Assembly: GCF_003461955.1 (NCBI RefSeq)
Contig: NZ_QTYB01000002.1
Span: forward strand, 228,241 to 292,240
DNA: 64,000 bases
Direction: 5' to 3'
Source: Ruminococcus sp. AM36-2AA
GTDB lineage: Bacteria > Bacillota > Clostridia > Lachnospirales > Lachnospiraceae
A program made the position numbers and the translations under genes. Within the stretch, counting starts at the first letter, position 1. The number at the start of each line of letters is the position of its first letter. This document shows positions 16,219 through 24,320 of this stretch, in pieces. The notes below the pieces were generated by a model. That model saw only the letters and a program-made list of their open reading frames with translations. It ran no database searches and was not told where the DNA came from.

Positions 16219-17700
16219 ATGAAGAAAAGAATATTATGTCTGACACTGGCGCTCATCATCAGCGGAGCACAGGTAGTCAGCGTAAGCGCAACAAGAGAAG
16301 ATGAGGCAGCACTTCAGCAGGAAATGGATGCAACCAATGAACAGCTGAATGCGACTTATTCCAGATTGGATGATCTTTCCGCACAGAAATCACAGATTGA
16401 AGGCGAAATTTCCACTCTTGATGCCAATCTTGTAAACGTGATGGTTTCAATCCAGACACTGGAGGGAGACATCTCTAATAAAGAAGCTGATATTGCTTCT
16501 ACCCAGACGAACCTTGAGAAGGCTAAGAATGCCAAGACCAAGCAGTATGAGGCAATGAAGAAGCGTATTCAGTATCTCTATGAGAAAGGTGGAGATGATG
16601 CATGGTTCCAGATGATGCTTAATGCAGAGAACCTGTCAGATCTTCTCACGAAAGCTGAGTACACACAGAAGACATATGAACAGGACAGAAAGAGCCTTGA
16701 GAAGTATTCCAATACCATTCAGCAGGTTGCCAACCTGGAAGCTCAGTATACACAGGAGAAGGCAGAACTTGAGGGAATGAAGCAGGAGTACGAGGCTGAG
16801 TCACAGAATCTGCAGGTACAGCTGGATGAGAAGCGTGCCACATCTGCGGATTATGACAATGAGATCGCTTATGCACAGCAGCAGGCTACAGACTATGCGA
16901 ACCTTCTTGCAGAGCAGACAGCAGAGCTTCAGAGATTAGAGGCTGAGCGTATTGCAGCAGAGGAAGAGGCAAGACGTCAGGCCGAGGCTGAAGCAGCAGC
17001 GAGAGCACAGGCTGAGGCAGAAGAGGAAGCAAGACGCCAGGCAGAGCAGGAAGCACAGCAGGATGAGGCGGACGAGAGCGAAGACGTACAGTACGATGAG
17101 GACGGCGACGTGATTGAGAATACAGATGAGGATACTGCAGAGGATGACACCGAGCATGTGGATGAAGATGCAGACAATGGTGAAAATGATGATGCGCAGT
17201 ATGATGAAGATGGCAATGTGATCGAAGATGACGCGTCCGGGGATACTGAGAATACAGAGGATAATGCAGACGCAGATTACGATAACAGCACAGATGCATC
17301 CGAAGAAGGTGCAGAGGACACATCCTCAGACAGTGACAGTTCTTCTTACAGCAGCGGTTCAGGATCTTCTGTTGTGAATTATGCCACACAGTTTGTAGGA
17401 AATCCTTACGTATGGGGCGGAACAAGCCTTACCAATGGTGCAGACTGCTCCGGTTTTGTACAGAGTGTATATGCCAATTTTGGCGTAAGCCTTCCGAGAA
17501 CTTCCTATGAGCAGCAGAATGCAGGTACTGAGGTATCTTATGCAGATGCCCAGCCAGGAGATCTGATCTGCTATGGTGGACATGTGGCTATTTACATGGG
17601 CAATGGACAGATCGTACATGCATCGAACTCTCAGGACGGGATCAAGATCAGCAATGATGCTACATACAGAACAATTGTATCTGTAAGACGTCTTGTATAA
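16219..17700 (+). CDS. Exported coiled-coil NlpC/P60 endopeptidase (PcsB/RipA-like)
   Basis: 493 residues. The signal peptide ends near residue 23. A long amphipathic coiled coil (about 25-285) carries heptad-rich E/Q/K sequence, like the PcsB/CwlO regulatory domain that docks FtsEX. An acidic linker (about 285-385) holds two copies of a Q-Y-D-E-D-G-[DN]-V-I-E repeat. The C-terminal NlpC/P60 domain starts at VVNYATQFVGNPYVWGG, with catalytic C410 (ADCSGF), H455 (GGHVAIYMG) and H467 (IVHAS). It probably cleaves peptidoglycan stem peptides during growth or division. It forms a single-gene unit. Confidence 0.9.
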   Translation: MKKRILCLTLALIISGAQVVSVSATREDEAALQQEMDATNEQLNATYSRLDDLSAQKSQIEGEISTLDANLVNVMVSIQTLEGDISNKEADIASTQTNLEKAKNAKTKQYEAMKKRIQYLYEKGGDDAWFQMMLNAENLSDLLTKAEYTQKTYEQDRKSLEKYSNTIQQVANLEAQYTQEKAELEGMKQEYEAESQNLQVQLDEKRATSADYDNEIAYAQQQATDYANLLAEQTAELQRLEAERIAAEEEARRQAEAEAAARAQAEAEEEARRQAEQEAQQDEADESEDVQYDEDGDVIENTDEDTAEDDTEHVDEDADNGENDDAQYDEDGNVIEDDASGDTENTEDNADADYDNSTDASEEGAEDTSSDSDSSSYSSGSGSSVVNYATQFVGNPYVWGGTSLTNGADCSGFVQSVYANFGVSLPRTSYEQQNAGTEVSYADAQPGDLICYGGHVAIYMGNGQIVHASNSQDGIKISNDATYRTIVSVRRLV

Positions 17701-17731
17701 TAAGAACGTACAACAGAAAATAAAAATACAG

Positions 17732-17763
17732 CAGCCCGACAGCAGTTTGTCGGGCTGTTTTTG
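17732..17763 (+). terminator. Terminator after the coiled-coil NlpC/P60 gene
   Basis: CAGCCCGACA and TGTCGGGCTG form a ten-pair stem with a six-base loop and five T. Confidence 0.95.
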
Positions 17764-17848
17764 ACGTCGAAAAAAATACTGAAAACCCATGGAACGGAGT
17801 GAACAGCAACAAAACATGCTCATAAATATATAAATATTAAAAATAGTA

Positions 17849-17877
17849 TTGACATATAATTAACAGGATGTTATTAT
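17849..17877 (+). promoter_or_regulatory. Predicted promoter of cobalamin riboswitch 2
   Basis: TTGACA at 17849-17854, 17 bases, TATTAT at 17872-17877. An overlapping TATAAT at 17875 would give a 20-base spacer. Confidence 0.6.
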
Positions 17878-17907
17878 AATATCAGTATAATTCCATATTG
17901 AACATAG

Positions 17908-18090
17908 CAAGTGCTGAGGGCATCTGACAGTCATGGATTATCAGAAGCCAGCAGAAAAGGGAATCAGGTGAGAAACCTGAGCGATCCGGTCACTGTAACG
18001 GAGGAGCGAATCTCAGAATCCATTGTACCTATGTATGAGAAGGAGAGAGGAGCCATGATCCCGGAGCCAGGAAACCTGCTTGTTATGGCG
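17908..18090 (+). promoter_or_regulatory. Cobalamin riboswitch 2
   Basis: The core block AAAAGGGAATCAGGTGAGAA is at about 17955. It is followed by CCTGAGCGATCCGGTCACTGT, a variable arm (18001-18050), and the B12 box GAGCCAGGAAACCTGC at 18064-18079. The match is closer to the consensus than riboswitch 1. The controlled gene is the small cysteine-rich protein at 18364. Confidence 0.93.
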
Positions 18091-18150
18091 AGGTTAAACT
18101 TCCGTGTAAAGTGTAACAACCATTTCAGGGACTCCGCACCCCTGGGACGT

Positions 18151-18184
18151 TGTCTACTTTTTTACGAGAGTAGGCATTTTTTTA
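18151..18184 (+). terminator. Expression-platform terminator of riboswitch 2
   Basis: TGTCTACT pairs with AGTAGGCA (one G-U), followed by seven T. It lies about 70 bases after the B12 box. Confidence 0.75.
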
Positions 18185-18292
18185 TGGAATGCGCCTGTTC
18201 ATATGAATTATACATGATTAAATGGCAGGCGATACTACTCCGGATACATTCGTTCCCTCCGCGCACTCATGAACGGATTATATTTCTACCCC

Positions 18293-18318
18293 GGGGTGGG
18301 ATCGCTACCTCTTTTTTT
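18293..18318 (+). other. Second T-tailed hairpin in the leader of the cysteine-rich gene
   Basis: GGTGG, loop GATCG and CTACC, then a C and seven T, 46 bases before the start codon. It could be a weak second terminator. The bases between 18185 and 18292 show nothing recognisable. Confidence 0.35.
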
Positions 18319-18363
18319 ACGGAAAAATTAAGAGAGTGCATGATCCGGGAGGAGATAAGAACC

Positions 18364-18669
18364 ATGGAGAAACCATATTGGGAGGGAAAAGAATATTCCT
18401 ATTTCAGCCACAAAAAATGCGAGTATTTTCCATGCCATAAAGGAGCAGATCCGGAAAATTTTAACTGCCTGTTCTGTTATTGTCCGCTGTATGCACTGGG
18501 AGATAAATGCGGTGGTAATTTTCATTTTACGGAAAGCGGAATCAAGGACTGCACTGCGTGTAAACTTCCTCACAGAAGAGAGAATTATGGATATATCACA
18601 GGAAAATATCAGGAACTTGCGGATATGATAAGAAAGCAGAGAGAGAATTCTCAGGCAGATGAGAAATGA
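18364..18669 (+). CDS. Cysteine-rich small domain protein (zf-like, cobalamin-associated)
   Basis: 101 residues from ATG 18364, which follows GGGAGGAG; the frame stays open upstream across the riboswitch but that part is not coding. Eight cysteines (19, 24, 35, 38, 40, 49, 63, 66) are arranged as C-x4-C, C-x2-C-x-C, C and C-x2-C with nearby histidines. This matches what I recall of the Pfam cysteine-rich small domain, which is often found beside or fused to cobalamin enzymes. Metal binding is likely. Control by a cobalamin riboswitch points to cobalt or corrinoid metabolism. The molecular function is unknown. Confidence 0.8.
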   Translation: MEKPYWEGKEYSYFSHKKCEYFPCHKGADPENFNCLFCYCPLYALGDKCGGNFHFTESGIKDCTACKLPHRRENYGYITGKYQELADMIRKQRENSQADEK

Positions 18670-18702
18670 TAATAAAGAAAATATAATATAACCCGAAATA
18701 AT

Positions 18703-18748
18703 AAGCTAGCTCGGACACATGGTAAAATGTGTCTGAGCTGGCTTTTTT
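18703..18748 (+). terminator. Terminator after the cysteine-rich gene
   Basis: AAGCTAGCTCGGACACA pairs with TGTGTCTGAGCTGGCTT (two wobbles), followed by a T-run. Confidence 0.9.
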
Positions 18749-18818
18749 GGTTGTGAGTCAAACATGAATGTGTATTCGGATACATTTTATGTATATTCGA
18801 TCTTACTGTTTTACCAGA

Positions 18819-19532
18819 TCATCTGGTCTGCAGAAATACCTTCAATCTTGGAAGCTGATTGTTCAGAATCAGCTGTTCCGGGAACATGGCCTGATGAACA
18901 AATTCAGCAGCACAGGTAAAATCACCGATGTGTTCCGGACCGTGACTGTCACTGGAGAGCAGCAGCGGCAGATGATATTTGCGGCAGCAGCGGAGAATCT
19001 CATAACAGTTTTCTCTGGTATCACCACGGTAGCCATATGGAGCCAGGGAAGCTTCGTTAATTTCAAAGATTGTTCCGGTTTCTCTGGCAGTTCGGGCAAG
19101 AACATCATAATTTACCGGATAATGGGTGTTGTCGCTGTGACCGAGGATTTTGACACAGGGATTCTTCATGACATTGACAAAAGCTTCTGTGTTCTCGTCT
19201 CTGGTACCGGGACGGTAGTTCCAGGTATGCATGCTTGCGATGGCATAATCAAGTTTACATAATAATTCCTGATCCAGATCTACAGTTCCCTTCCGGTCCA
19301 GAATATTCAGTTCGATTCCGTAGAGCAGATCTACTCCGAAATGTTTTTTCGGAGAATAGGTAAGGCTCCGGAAATAGGAAGAAGTTCCGGCAGCCAGAGT
19401 TCCGGGACCGTGGTCTGTGATTCCGAGAAGCCGGAGGCCCTTCCCTGCGGCTGCCCGGGCCATATTGGTGATGGTGCATTCCGTGCCGTGGCCGCTGGCG
19501 ATGGAATGTGTATGCATATCAGAAAGATACAT
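18819..19532 (-). CDS. PHP-domain phosphatase/hydrolase (YcdX-like)
   Basis: 237 residues, typical for the YcdX group. Metal-binding PHP motifs are in order: MHTHS at the N-terminus, ITDHGP, GIELNI, SMHTW, LGHSDN, and SSDSHGPEHIGDF near the C-terminus. These proteins bind a trinuclear zinc or manganese site and hydrolyse phosphate esters; the substrate is not known. On the minus strand AAAAGAGG precedes the ATG. A 12-base palindrome lies 20 bases upstream of the start. It is transcribed convergently with the cysteine-rich gene and divergently from the microcompartment operon. Confidence 0.85.
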   Translation of the reverse strand: MYLSDMHTHSIASGHGTECTITNMARAAAGKGLRLLGITDHGPGTLAAGTSSYFRSLTYSPKKHFGVDLLYGIELNILDRKGTVDLDQELLCKLDYAIASMHTWNYRPGTRDENTEAFVNVMKNPCVKILGHSDNTHYPVNYDVLARTARETGTIFEINEASLAPYGYRGDTRENCYEILRCCRKYHLPLLLSSDSHGPEHIGDFTCAAEFVHQAMFPEQLILNNQLPRLKVFLQTR

Positions 19533-19551
19533 AAATTTACACCTCTTTTAC

Positions 19552-19563
19552 TGTTCATGAACA
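19552..19563. promoter_or_regulatory. 12-base palindrome upstream of the PHP gene
   Basis: TGTTCATGAACA, identical to the palindrome at 7728-7739. It may be an operator or the centre of the dispersed repeat. Confidence 0.35.
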
Positions 19564-19647
19564 TGTGACGGAATATCCGCTTGACTAAAGGAATTTCTAT
19601 ATAAATCCAAGTATGGCAGAGCAGAAAAGCAAAGTCAATAGAGAAAA

Positions 19648-19727
19648 ACATAAAAATACAAAAAACAAATAAAATCAACAGGGTGCAACCGATAAAAACC
19701 ACAAAAACAGCTAGAAACACATGTTGG
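19648..19727 (+). promoter_or_regulatory. A/C-rich repeat block upstream of the dehydratase promoter (candidate DeoR operator and cre-like site)
   Basis: Repeated ACAAAAA/ATAAAAAC-type words on one strand resemble the block at 23246-23312 before the aldolase promoter. Within it TGCAACCGATAAAA (19684-19697) differs at one fixed position from the TGNAANCGNTNNCA catabolite-response consensus. The DeoR regulator encoded at 31450 is the obvious candidate binder; this is inference. Confidence 0.35.
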
Positions 19728-19733
19728 ATTTCG

Positions 19734-19762
19734 TTGACATCGAAGTGGGGGTAAGGTATAAT
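19734..19762 (+). promoter_or_regulatory. Strong sigma-A promoter of the glycyl-radical dehydratase operon
   Basis: Consensus TTGACA (19734-19739), 17 bases, consensus TATAAT (19757-19762). Confidence 0.85.
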
Positions 19763-19856
19763 GAAATTACATGAGCACATAGCCGGACAGGAGCGGTTCT
19801 GGAAGCGTGGAGGCAGACAGATCACCAGAAACAACCGGTTATGAGAAAGGAGAATC

Positions 19857-22382
19857 ATGGAGAAATTTCATATAGCAGATATCCCGAAAACAGACAGGAT
19901 CACACATCTTGTGGATAATCTTTATGCCAAGATGCCGGTGATCGAATCTGCCAGAGCGAAACTGGTCACAGAGTCCTACAAGGAAACTGAAGACGAGCCG
20001 ATCATCACACGCAGAGCGAAGGCTTTTGCCCATATCCTGCATAACATTCCGATCATCATCCGTGATGAGGAACTGATCGTCGGAAGCAGCACCCTGGCAC
20101 CAAGAGGATGTCAGACATTCCCGGAGTATTCTTTCCAGTGGCTGGAGGATGAACTGGATACGGTGGCTACCAGAACTGCTGATCCATTTTATATTTCGGA
20201 GGAGACCAAGGCGGATCTTCGGGAGGTACATAAATACTGGAAGGGTAAGACTACCAGCGAGCTTGCGACTTCCTATATGGCTCCGGAAGCGATCCTTGCC
20301 ATTGACCACAACATTTTTACACCGGGAAATTATTTCTACAATGGTGTAGGACATGTAACGGTTAAATATGAGGAAGTTCTGGCAATTGGTTATGAGGGTA
20401 TCATTGCCAAAGCACAGAAAGAACTGGATGAAAGTAATGTGGGAGATGGTGATTATGCGAAGAAGTCACGTTTCCTGGAAGCAGTGATCTTAAGCTGCCA
20501 GGCTGTTATTGATTATGCGCATCGTTATGCAGAGCTTGCAGAGCAGATGGCATATCAGTGTCAGGATCCGACCAGAAAACAGGAACTTCTCCAGATTGCG
20601 TCCAACTGTACACGTGTGCCGGAGAAAGGTGCCCGTAATTTCTATGAAGCCTGCCAGTCTTTCTGGTTCGTACAGCAGCTGATCCAGATGGAGAGCAGCG
20701 GACATTCCATTTCACCGGGACGTTTTGACCAGTACATGTATCCGTATTACAAGAGTGATATGGAGGCAGGTAATCTTACCAGAGAGTTTGCTCAGGAACT
20801 GATGGACTGTATCTGGGTAAAATTAAACGATCTGAACAAATGCCGTGATGCTGCATCAGCAGAAGGTTTTGCAGGCTACAGCCTTTTCCAGAACCTGATC
20901 GCAGGCGGCCAGAATAAAGACGGTGAGGATGTGACCAACGATCTTTCCTTTATGTGTATTCAGGCATCCATGCATGTGCATCTTCCGGCACCGTCTCTTT
21001 CTGTAAGAGTATGGAACGGATCTCCACATGAATTCCTGATCAAAGCTGCAGAGCTTACAAGAACAGGAATCGGACTTCCGGCTTATTATAATGATGAGGT
21101 TATCATTCCGGCGCTGCAGAACAGAGGACTTTCTCTTGCAGATGCCAGGGAATATAACATCATTGGATGCGTAGAACCGCAGAAAGCCGGTAAGACAGAC
21201 GGCTGGCATGATGCGGCATTCTTCAATATGTGCCGCCCGCTGGAGATGGTTTTCTCCAATGGTATGGATAAAGGAGTCCAGATCGGTGTCAGGACAGGCG
21301 ATGTCACAGAGATGAAGACCTTTGATGAGTTTTATGACGCATATAAGAAACAGATGGAATATTTTATTTCCCTGCTTGTAAATGCAGACAATGCCATTGA
21401 CGTGGCACATGCTGAGAGGTGTCCGCTTCCATTCCTTTCCTGTATGGTGGATGACTGCATGAAACGTGGTAAATCCGTTCAGGAGGGAGGCGCTGTTTAT
21501 AACTTTACCGGCCCTCAGGGATTTGGTATTGCAAACATGGCAGATTCTCTGTATGCGATCCGTAAACTTGTTTATGAAGAAAAGAAAGTTACCATGGAAG
21601 AGATGAAGGAAGCTCTGGCATGGAACTATGGCAAGGGTATTGATGCACAGTCTGCAGCAGATATTACTACAATTGTAATGCAGAAGCTTCAGGAAAATGG
21701 CATCGGTGTAAATGAGCAGACAGCCAAGGCTGTTATGACAGCAGCGCTTGGAGCAGAACCATCTCCGGAGAAAAAGGCAAGATTTGAAGAAATCCACAAA
21801 CTGATCGATGAAGTTCCGAAATACGGAAACGATATTCCGGATGTGGATTATTTTGCAAGAGATGTTGCCTATACTTACACAAAACCACTTCAGAAATACA
21901 AAAACCCGAGAGGCGGACATTATCAGGCCGGACTTTATCCGGTATCTGCAAATGTTCCCCTTGGCGGACAGACCGGTGCTACACCGGATGGCCGTTATGC
22001 ACATACACCAGTTGCAGATGGTGTTTCTCCGTCAGCAGGCAAGGATGTGAAGGGCCCGACAGCAGCAGCAACTTCCGTATCCCGTCTGGATCACTTTATC
22101 GTATCCAACGGAACACTGTTCAATCAGAAATTCCATCCGTCTGCACTTGCAGGAAGAGAGGGCCTGGAGAAATTTGTAGCACTGATCCGTGGATACTTTG
22201 ATCAGAAGGGTATGCACATGCAGTTCAATGTTGTCGACAGAGAGACACTTCTGGATGCTCAGAAACATCCGGAGAAATACAAACATCTGGTTGTACGTGT
22301 TGCCGGATACAGTGCACTGTTCACTACGCTTTCCAGATCTCTGCAGGATGATATCATCCGAAGAACAGAGCAGGGATTTTAA
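19857..22382 (+). CDS. Glycyl-radical, B12-independent 1,2-propanediol dehydratase
   Basis: 841 residues, the length of diol/glycerol-type glycyl-radical enzymes. Catalytic thiyl C438 lies in IIGCVEPQKAGKTDG. Glycyl radical G817 lies in RVAGYSALF, 25 residues from the C-terminus. The enzyme is expected to dehydrate 1,2-propanediol to propionaldehyde inside the microcompartment. No clear extra N-terminal encapsulation extension is seen beyond the first helices (MEKFHIADIPKTDRI). AAAGGAG precedes ATG 19857, and the activase gene is 40 bases downstream. Glycerol dehydratase is the main alternative, but the fucose context favours propanediol. The catalytic core is complete. Confidence 0.92.
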   Translation: MEKFHIADIPKTDRITHLVDNLYAKMPVIESARAKLVTESYKETEDEPIITRRAKAFAHILHNIPIIIRDEELIVGSSTLAPRGCQTFPEYSFQWLEDELDTVATRTADPFYISEETKADLREVHKYWKGKTTSELATSYMAPEAILAIDHNIFTPGNYFYNGVGHVTVKYEEVLAIGYEGIIAKAQKELDESNVGDGDYAKKSRFLEAVILSCQAVIDYAHRYAELAEQMAYQCQDPTRKQELLQIASNCTRVPEKGARNFYEACQSFWFVQQLIQMESSGHSISPGRFDQYMYPYYKSDMEAGNLTREFAQELMDCIWVKLNDLNKCRDAASAEGFAGYSLFQNLIAGGQNKDGEDVTNDLSFMCIQASMHVHLPAPSLSVRVWNGSPHEFLIKAAELTRTGIGLPAYYNDEVIIPALQNRGLSLADAREYNIIGCVEPQKAGKTDGWHDAAFFNMCRPLEMVFSNGMDKGVQIGVRTGDVTEMKTFDEFYDAYKKQMEYFISLLVNADNAIDVAHAERCPLPFLSCMVDDCMKRGKSVQEGGAVYNFTGPQGFGIANMADSLYAIRKLVYEEKKVTMEEMKEALAWNYGKGIDAQSAADITTIVMQKLQENGIGVNEQTAKAVMTAALGAEPSPEKKARFEEIHKLIDEVPKYGNDIPDVDYFARDVAYTYTKPLQKYKNPRGGHYQAGLYPVSANVPLGGQTGATPDGRYAHTPVADGVSPSAGKDVKGPTAAATSVSRLDHFIVSNGTLFNQKFHPSALAGREGLEKFVALIRGYFDQKGMHMQFNVVDRETLLDAQKHPEKYKHLVVRVAGYSALFTTLSRSLQDDIIRRTEQGF

Positions 22383-22422
22383 CCGGGGACGCGCAGCAGA
22401 CGCAAGGAATTAAGAGGTAATT

Positions 22423-23214
22423 ATGGACTATTTGGATACAAAGGGCAGGATCTTTGATATTCAGAAATATTCAGTACACGATGGTCCGGGTATCCGTACC
22501 ATCGTGTTCCTGAAAGGATGTGTTCTTCGCTGCCGCTGGTGCTGCAATCCGGAATCACAGGAGTACCGGATCCAGAACATGAAAGTTCTGGGTGAGGACA
22601 AGGTGATCGGCCGTGATGTGACAGTTCGCGAGATGATCGAGGAAGTGGAGAAAGACCGCGCATATTATTATCGCTCCGGAGGAGGAATTACCCTTTCCGG
22701 TGGTGAATGTATGTGTCAGGCGGATTTTTCCAGAGATCTTCTCCGTGCGGCAAAAGAACGTGGTATTAATACCGCAATAGAGAGCATGGCATGTGCTCCC
22801 TGGGAAAAGATCGAACAGGTTCTTCCTTACCTGGATGTATATCTGATGGATATCAAACATATGAACCAGGAAAAACATAAGGAGTTTACAGGAAGGGCTA
22901 ACGGACTGATGCTGGAAAATGCAAGGAAAGTTGCGCTCTACGGAAAAACCAGACTGGTGATCCGTGTTCCGGTTATTCCGACATTCAATGATTCTGTGGA
23001 AGAGATCCAGGCGATCGCCAGATTTGCAGCATCCCTTCCGGGCGTAAACAAAATTCATCTTCTTCCCTACCACAGACTGGGACAGGATAAATATGAAGGA
23101 CTTGGACGCCCTTATTTAATGGAAGGAATTCTTCCGCCGACAGCAGAACATATGCAGATGTTAAAGAACGCGGTGCATGCGGTATGCGGTCTGGACTGTC
23201 AGATTGGCGGCTGA
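22423..23214 (+). CDS. Glycyl-radical enzyme activating enzyme (radical SAM)
   Basis: 263 residues. The radical-SAM cluster C33-x3-C37-x2-C40 is within FLKGCVLRCRWCCNPESQ. The SAM-binding GGE-type motif is LSGGECM, and GVNKIHLLPYHRLG closes the barrel. It transfers a hydrogen from the dehydratase glycine to start catalysis. Many diol-dehydratase activases carry an inserted two-cluster ferredoxin domain after the first motif. Here the sequence runs directly from NPES to the barrel, so only one cluster is evident. AAGAGG precedes the start. Confidence 0.9.
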   Translation: MDYLDTKGRIFDIQKYSVHDGPGIRTIVFLKGCVLRCRWCCNPESQEYRIQNMKVLGEDKVIGRDVTVREMIEEVEKDRAYYYRSGGGITLSGGECMCQADFSRDLLRAAKERGINTAIESMACAPWEKIEQVLPYLDVYLMDIKHMNQEKHKEFTGRANGLMLENARKVALYGKTRLVIRVPVIPTFNDSVEEIQAIARFAASLPGVNKIHLLPYHRLGQDKYEGLGRPYLMEGILPPTAEHMQMLKNAVHAVCGLDCQIGG

Positions 23215-23245
23215 GAAACACGGGATTAAAGAGAAAAGATCCTCT

Positions 23246-23312
23246 GCAAACATACAACATAAAAAACAATAAAAACAACATAACAAACAACAAGAAACCA
23301 ACACAAAACAAC
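23246..23312 (+). promoter_or_regulatory. A/C-rich repeat block upstream of the aldolase promoter
   Basis: About six ACAA/ACATAA/ATAAAAACA words spaced roughly 8-11 bases apart lie just before the -35. The composition and word order echo 19648-19715. They are candidate operator half-sites. Confidence 0.35.
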
Positions 23313-23321
23313 GGATTGCCC

Positions 23322-23350
23322 TTGACTTATTTTGTGGTATGGAGTAAAAT
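23322..23350 (+). promoter_or_regulatory. Predicted internal promoter for the aldolase-shell segment
   Basis: TTGACT (23322-23327), 17 bases, TAAAAT (23345-23350). Confidence 0.7.
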
Positions 23351-23400
23351 GTTTTCAGAAACAAAATAGTGCAATCCAATGCTCAAGGAGGAAATTAAGC

Positions 23401-24288
23401 ATGGTAAACGAGTTTGAAATCAAAAAACAGCTTTGTGACATCGGTAAGAGAATTTACAACCGTAACATGGTTGCAGCTAACGACGGAAACTTTTCTGTTA
23501 AAGTAGCTGAGAATGAATATCTTTGCACACCAACAGGTGTATCTAAAGGATTCATGACACCAGAGTTCATCTGTAAAGTAGATGGTAAAGGTAATGTAAT
23601 CCAGGCTAACCCGGGATTCAAACCATCATCTGAGATCAAGATGCACATGAGAGTATATGAGAAGAGACCGGACGTAGGATCTGTTGTACATGCTCATCCG
23701 ATCTATGCAACATCTTTCGCAATCGCAGGTATTCCGCTTACACAGCCGATCATGCCGGAGGCAGTTATCGCTCTTGGATGCGTTCCGATCGCTGAGTATG
23801 GTACACCTTCCACAATGGAGATTCCGGACAACCTTGAGAAATACCTTCCATACTTTGATGCAGTACTTCTTGAGAACCACGGAGCACTTACATGGAGCAC
23901 AGACCTTAACGCTGCATACATGAAGATGGAGTCTGTAGAGTTCTACGCACAGCTTCTGTATCAGACCAAGCTCCTTGGCGGACCGAAGGAATTCGACAAA
24001 GAGAACATCGAGAAACTCTATGCGATCCGTCGTAAATTTGGTATGCCTGGTAAACATCCGGCAAGCCTCTGCCTGAACAAAGACGGCAAGAACTGCCATA
24101 ACTGCGGTGGTGCATGCCACAGTGAGGACTACAAACAGTTCCCGGGATATCAGTATGATTTCGTTGGAAAAGACTGCGGAACAAGCGCTACTGATCCTCA
24201 GGGTGAGGCTCCGGCTGCTGCAAACAACGATGCAGAACTCGTTGCTCAGATCACAAAACAGGTTATGGCTCAGCTTGGCCTGAAATAA
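23401..24288 (+). CDS. fucA: Class II aldolase, fuculose/rhamnulose-1-phosphate type, with cysteine-rich and encapsulation tail
   Basis: 295 residues from ATG 23401 (AAGGAGG upstream); E. coli FucA has about 215. The aldolase core (about 1-215) has the zinc histidines in VVHAHP and LLENHGALTW and the N-terminal ANDGNFS phosphate-site motif. The family product is L-lactaldehyde plus dihydroxyacetone phosphate. An added segment (about 216-262) holds NCHNCGGACH and a further cysteine in GKDCG. After a Pro/Ala linker an amphipathic helix (AELVAQITKQVMAQLGLK) ends the protein and looks like an encapsulation peptide. The aldolase is therefore predicted to sit inside the shell. Specificity between fuculose-1-P and rhamnulose-1-P is not decided by sequence. 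Confidence 0.87.
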   Translation: MVNEFEIKKQLCDIGKRIYNRNMVAANDGNFSVKVAENEYLCTPTGVSKGFMTPEFICKVDGKGNVIQANPGFKPSSEIKMHMRVYEKRPDVGSVVHAHPIYATSFAIAGIPLTQPIMPEAVIALGCVPIAEYGTPSTMEIPDNLEKYLPYFDAVLLENHGALTWSTDLNAAYMKMESVEFYAQLLYQTKLLGGPKEFDKENIEKLYAIRRKFGMPGKHPASLCLNKDGKNCHNCGGACHSEDYKQFPGYQYDFVGKDCGTSATDPQGEAPAAANNDAELVAQITKQVMAQLGLK

Positions 24289-24320
24289 TTTTTTGACGGA
24301 ATATTAAGGAGGACAATCTC

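Noticed and set aside
17911..18363. Upstream extension of the cysteine-rich gene frame
   Set aside because: The extra codons cover riboswitch 2 and its terminator; ATG 18364 has a strong ribosome binding site.
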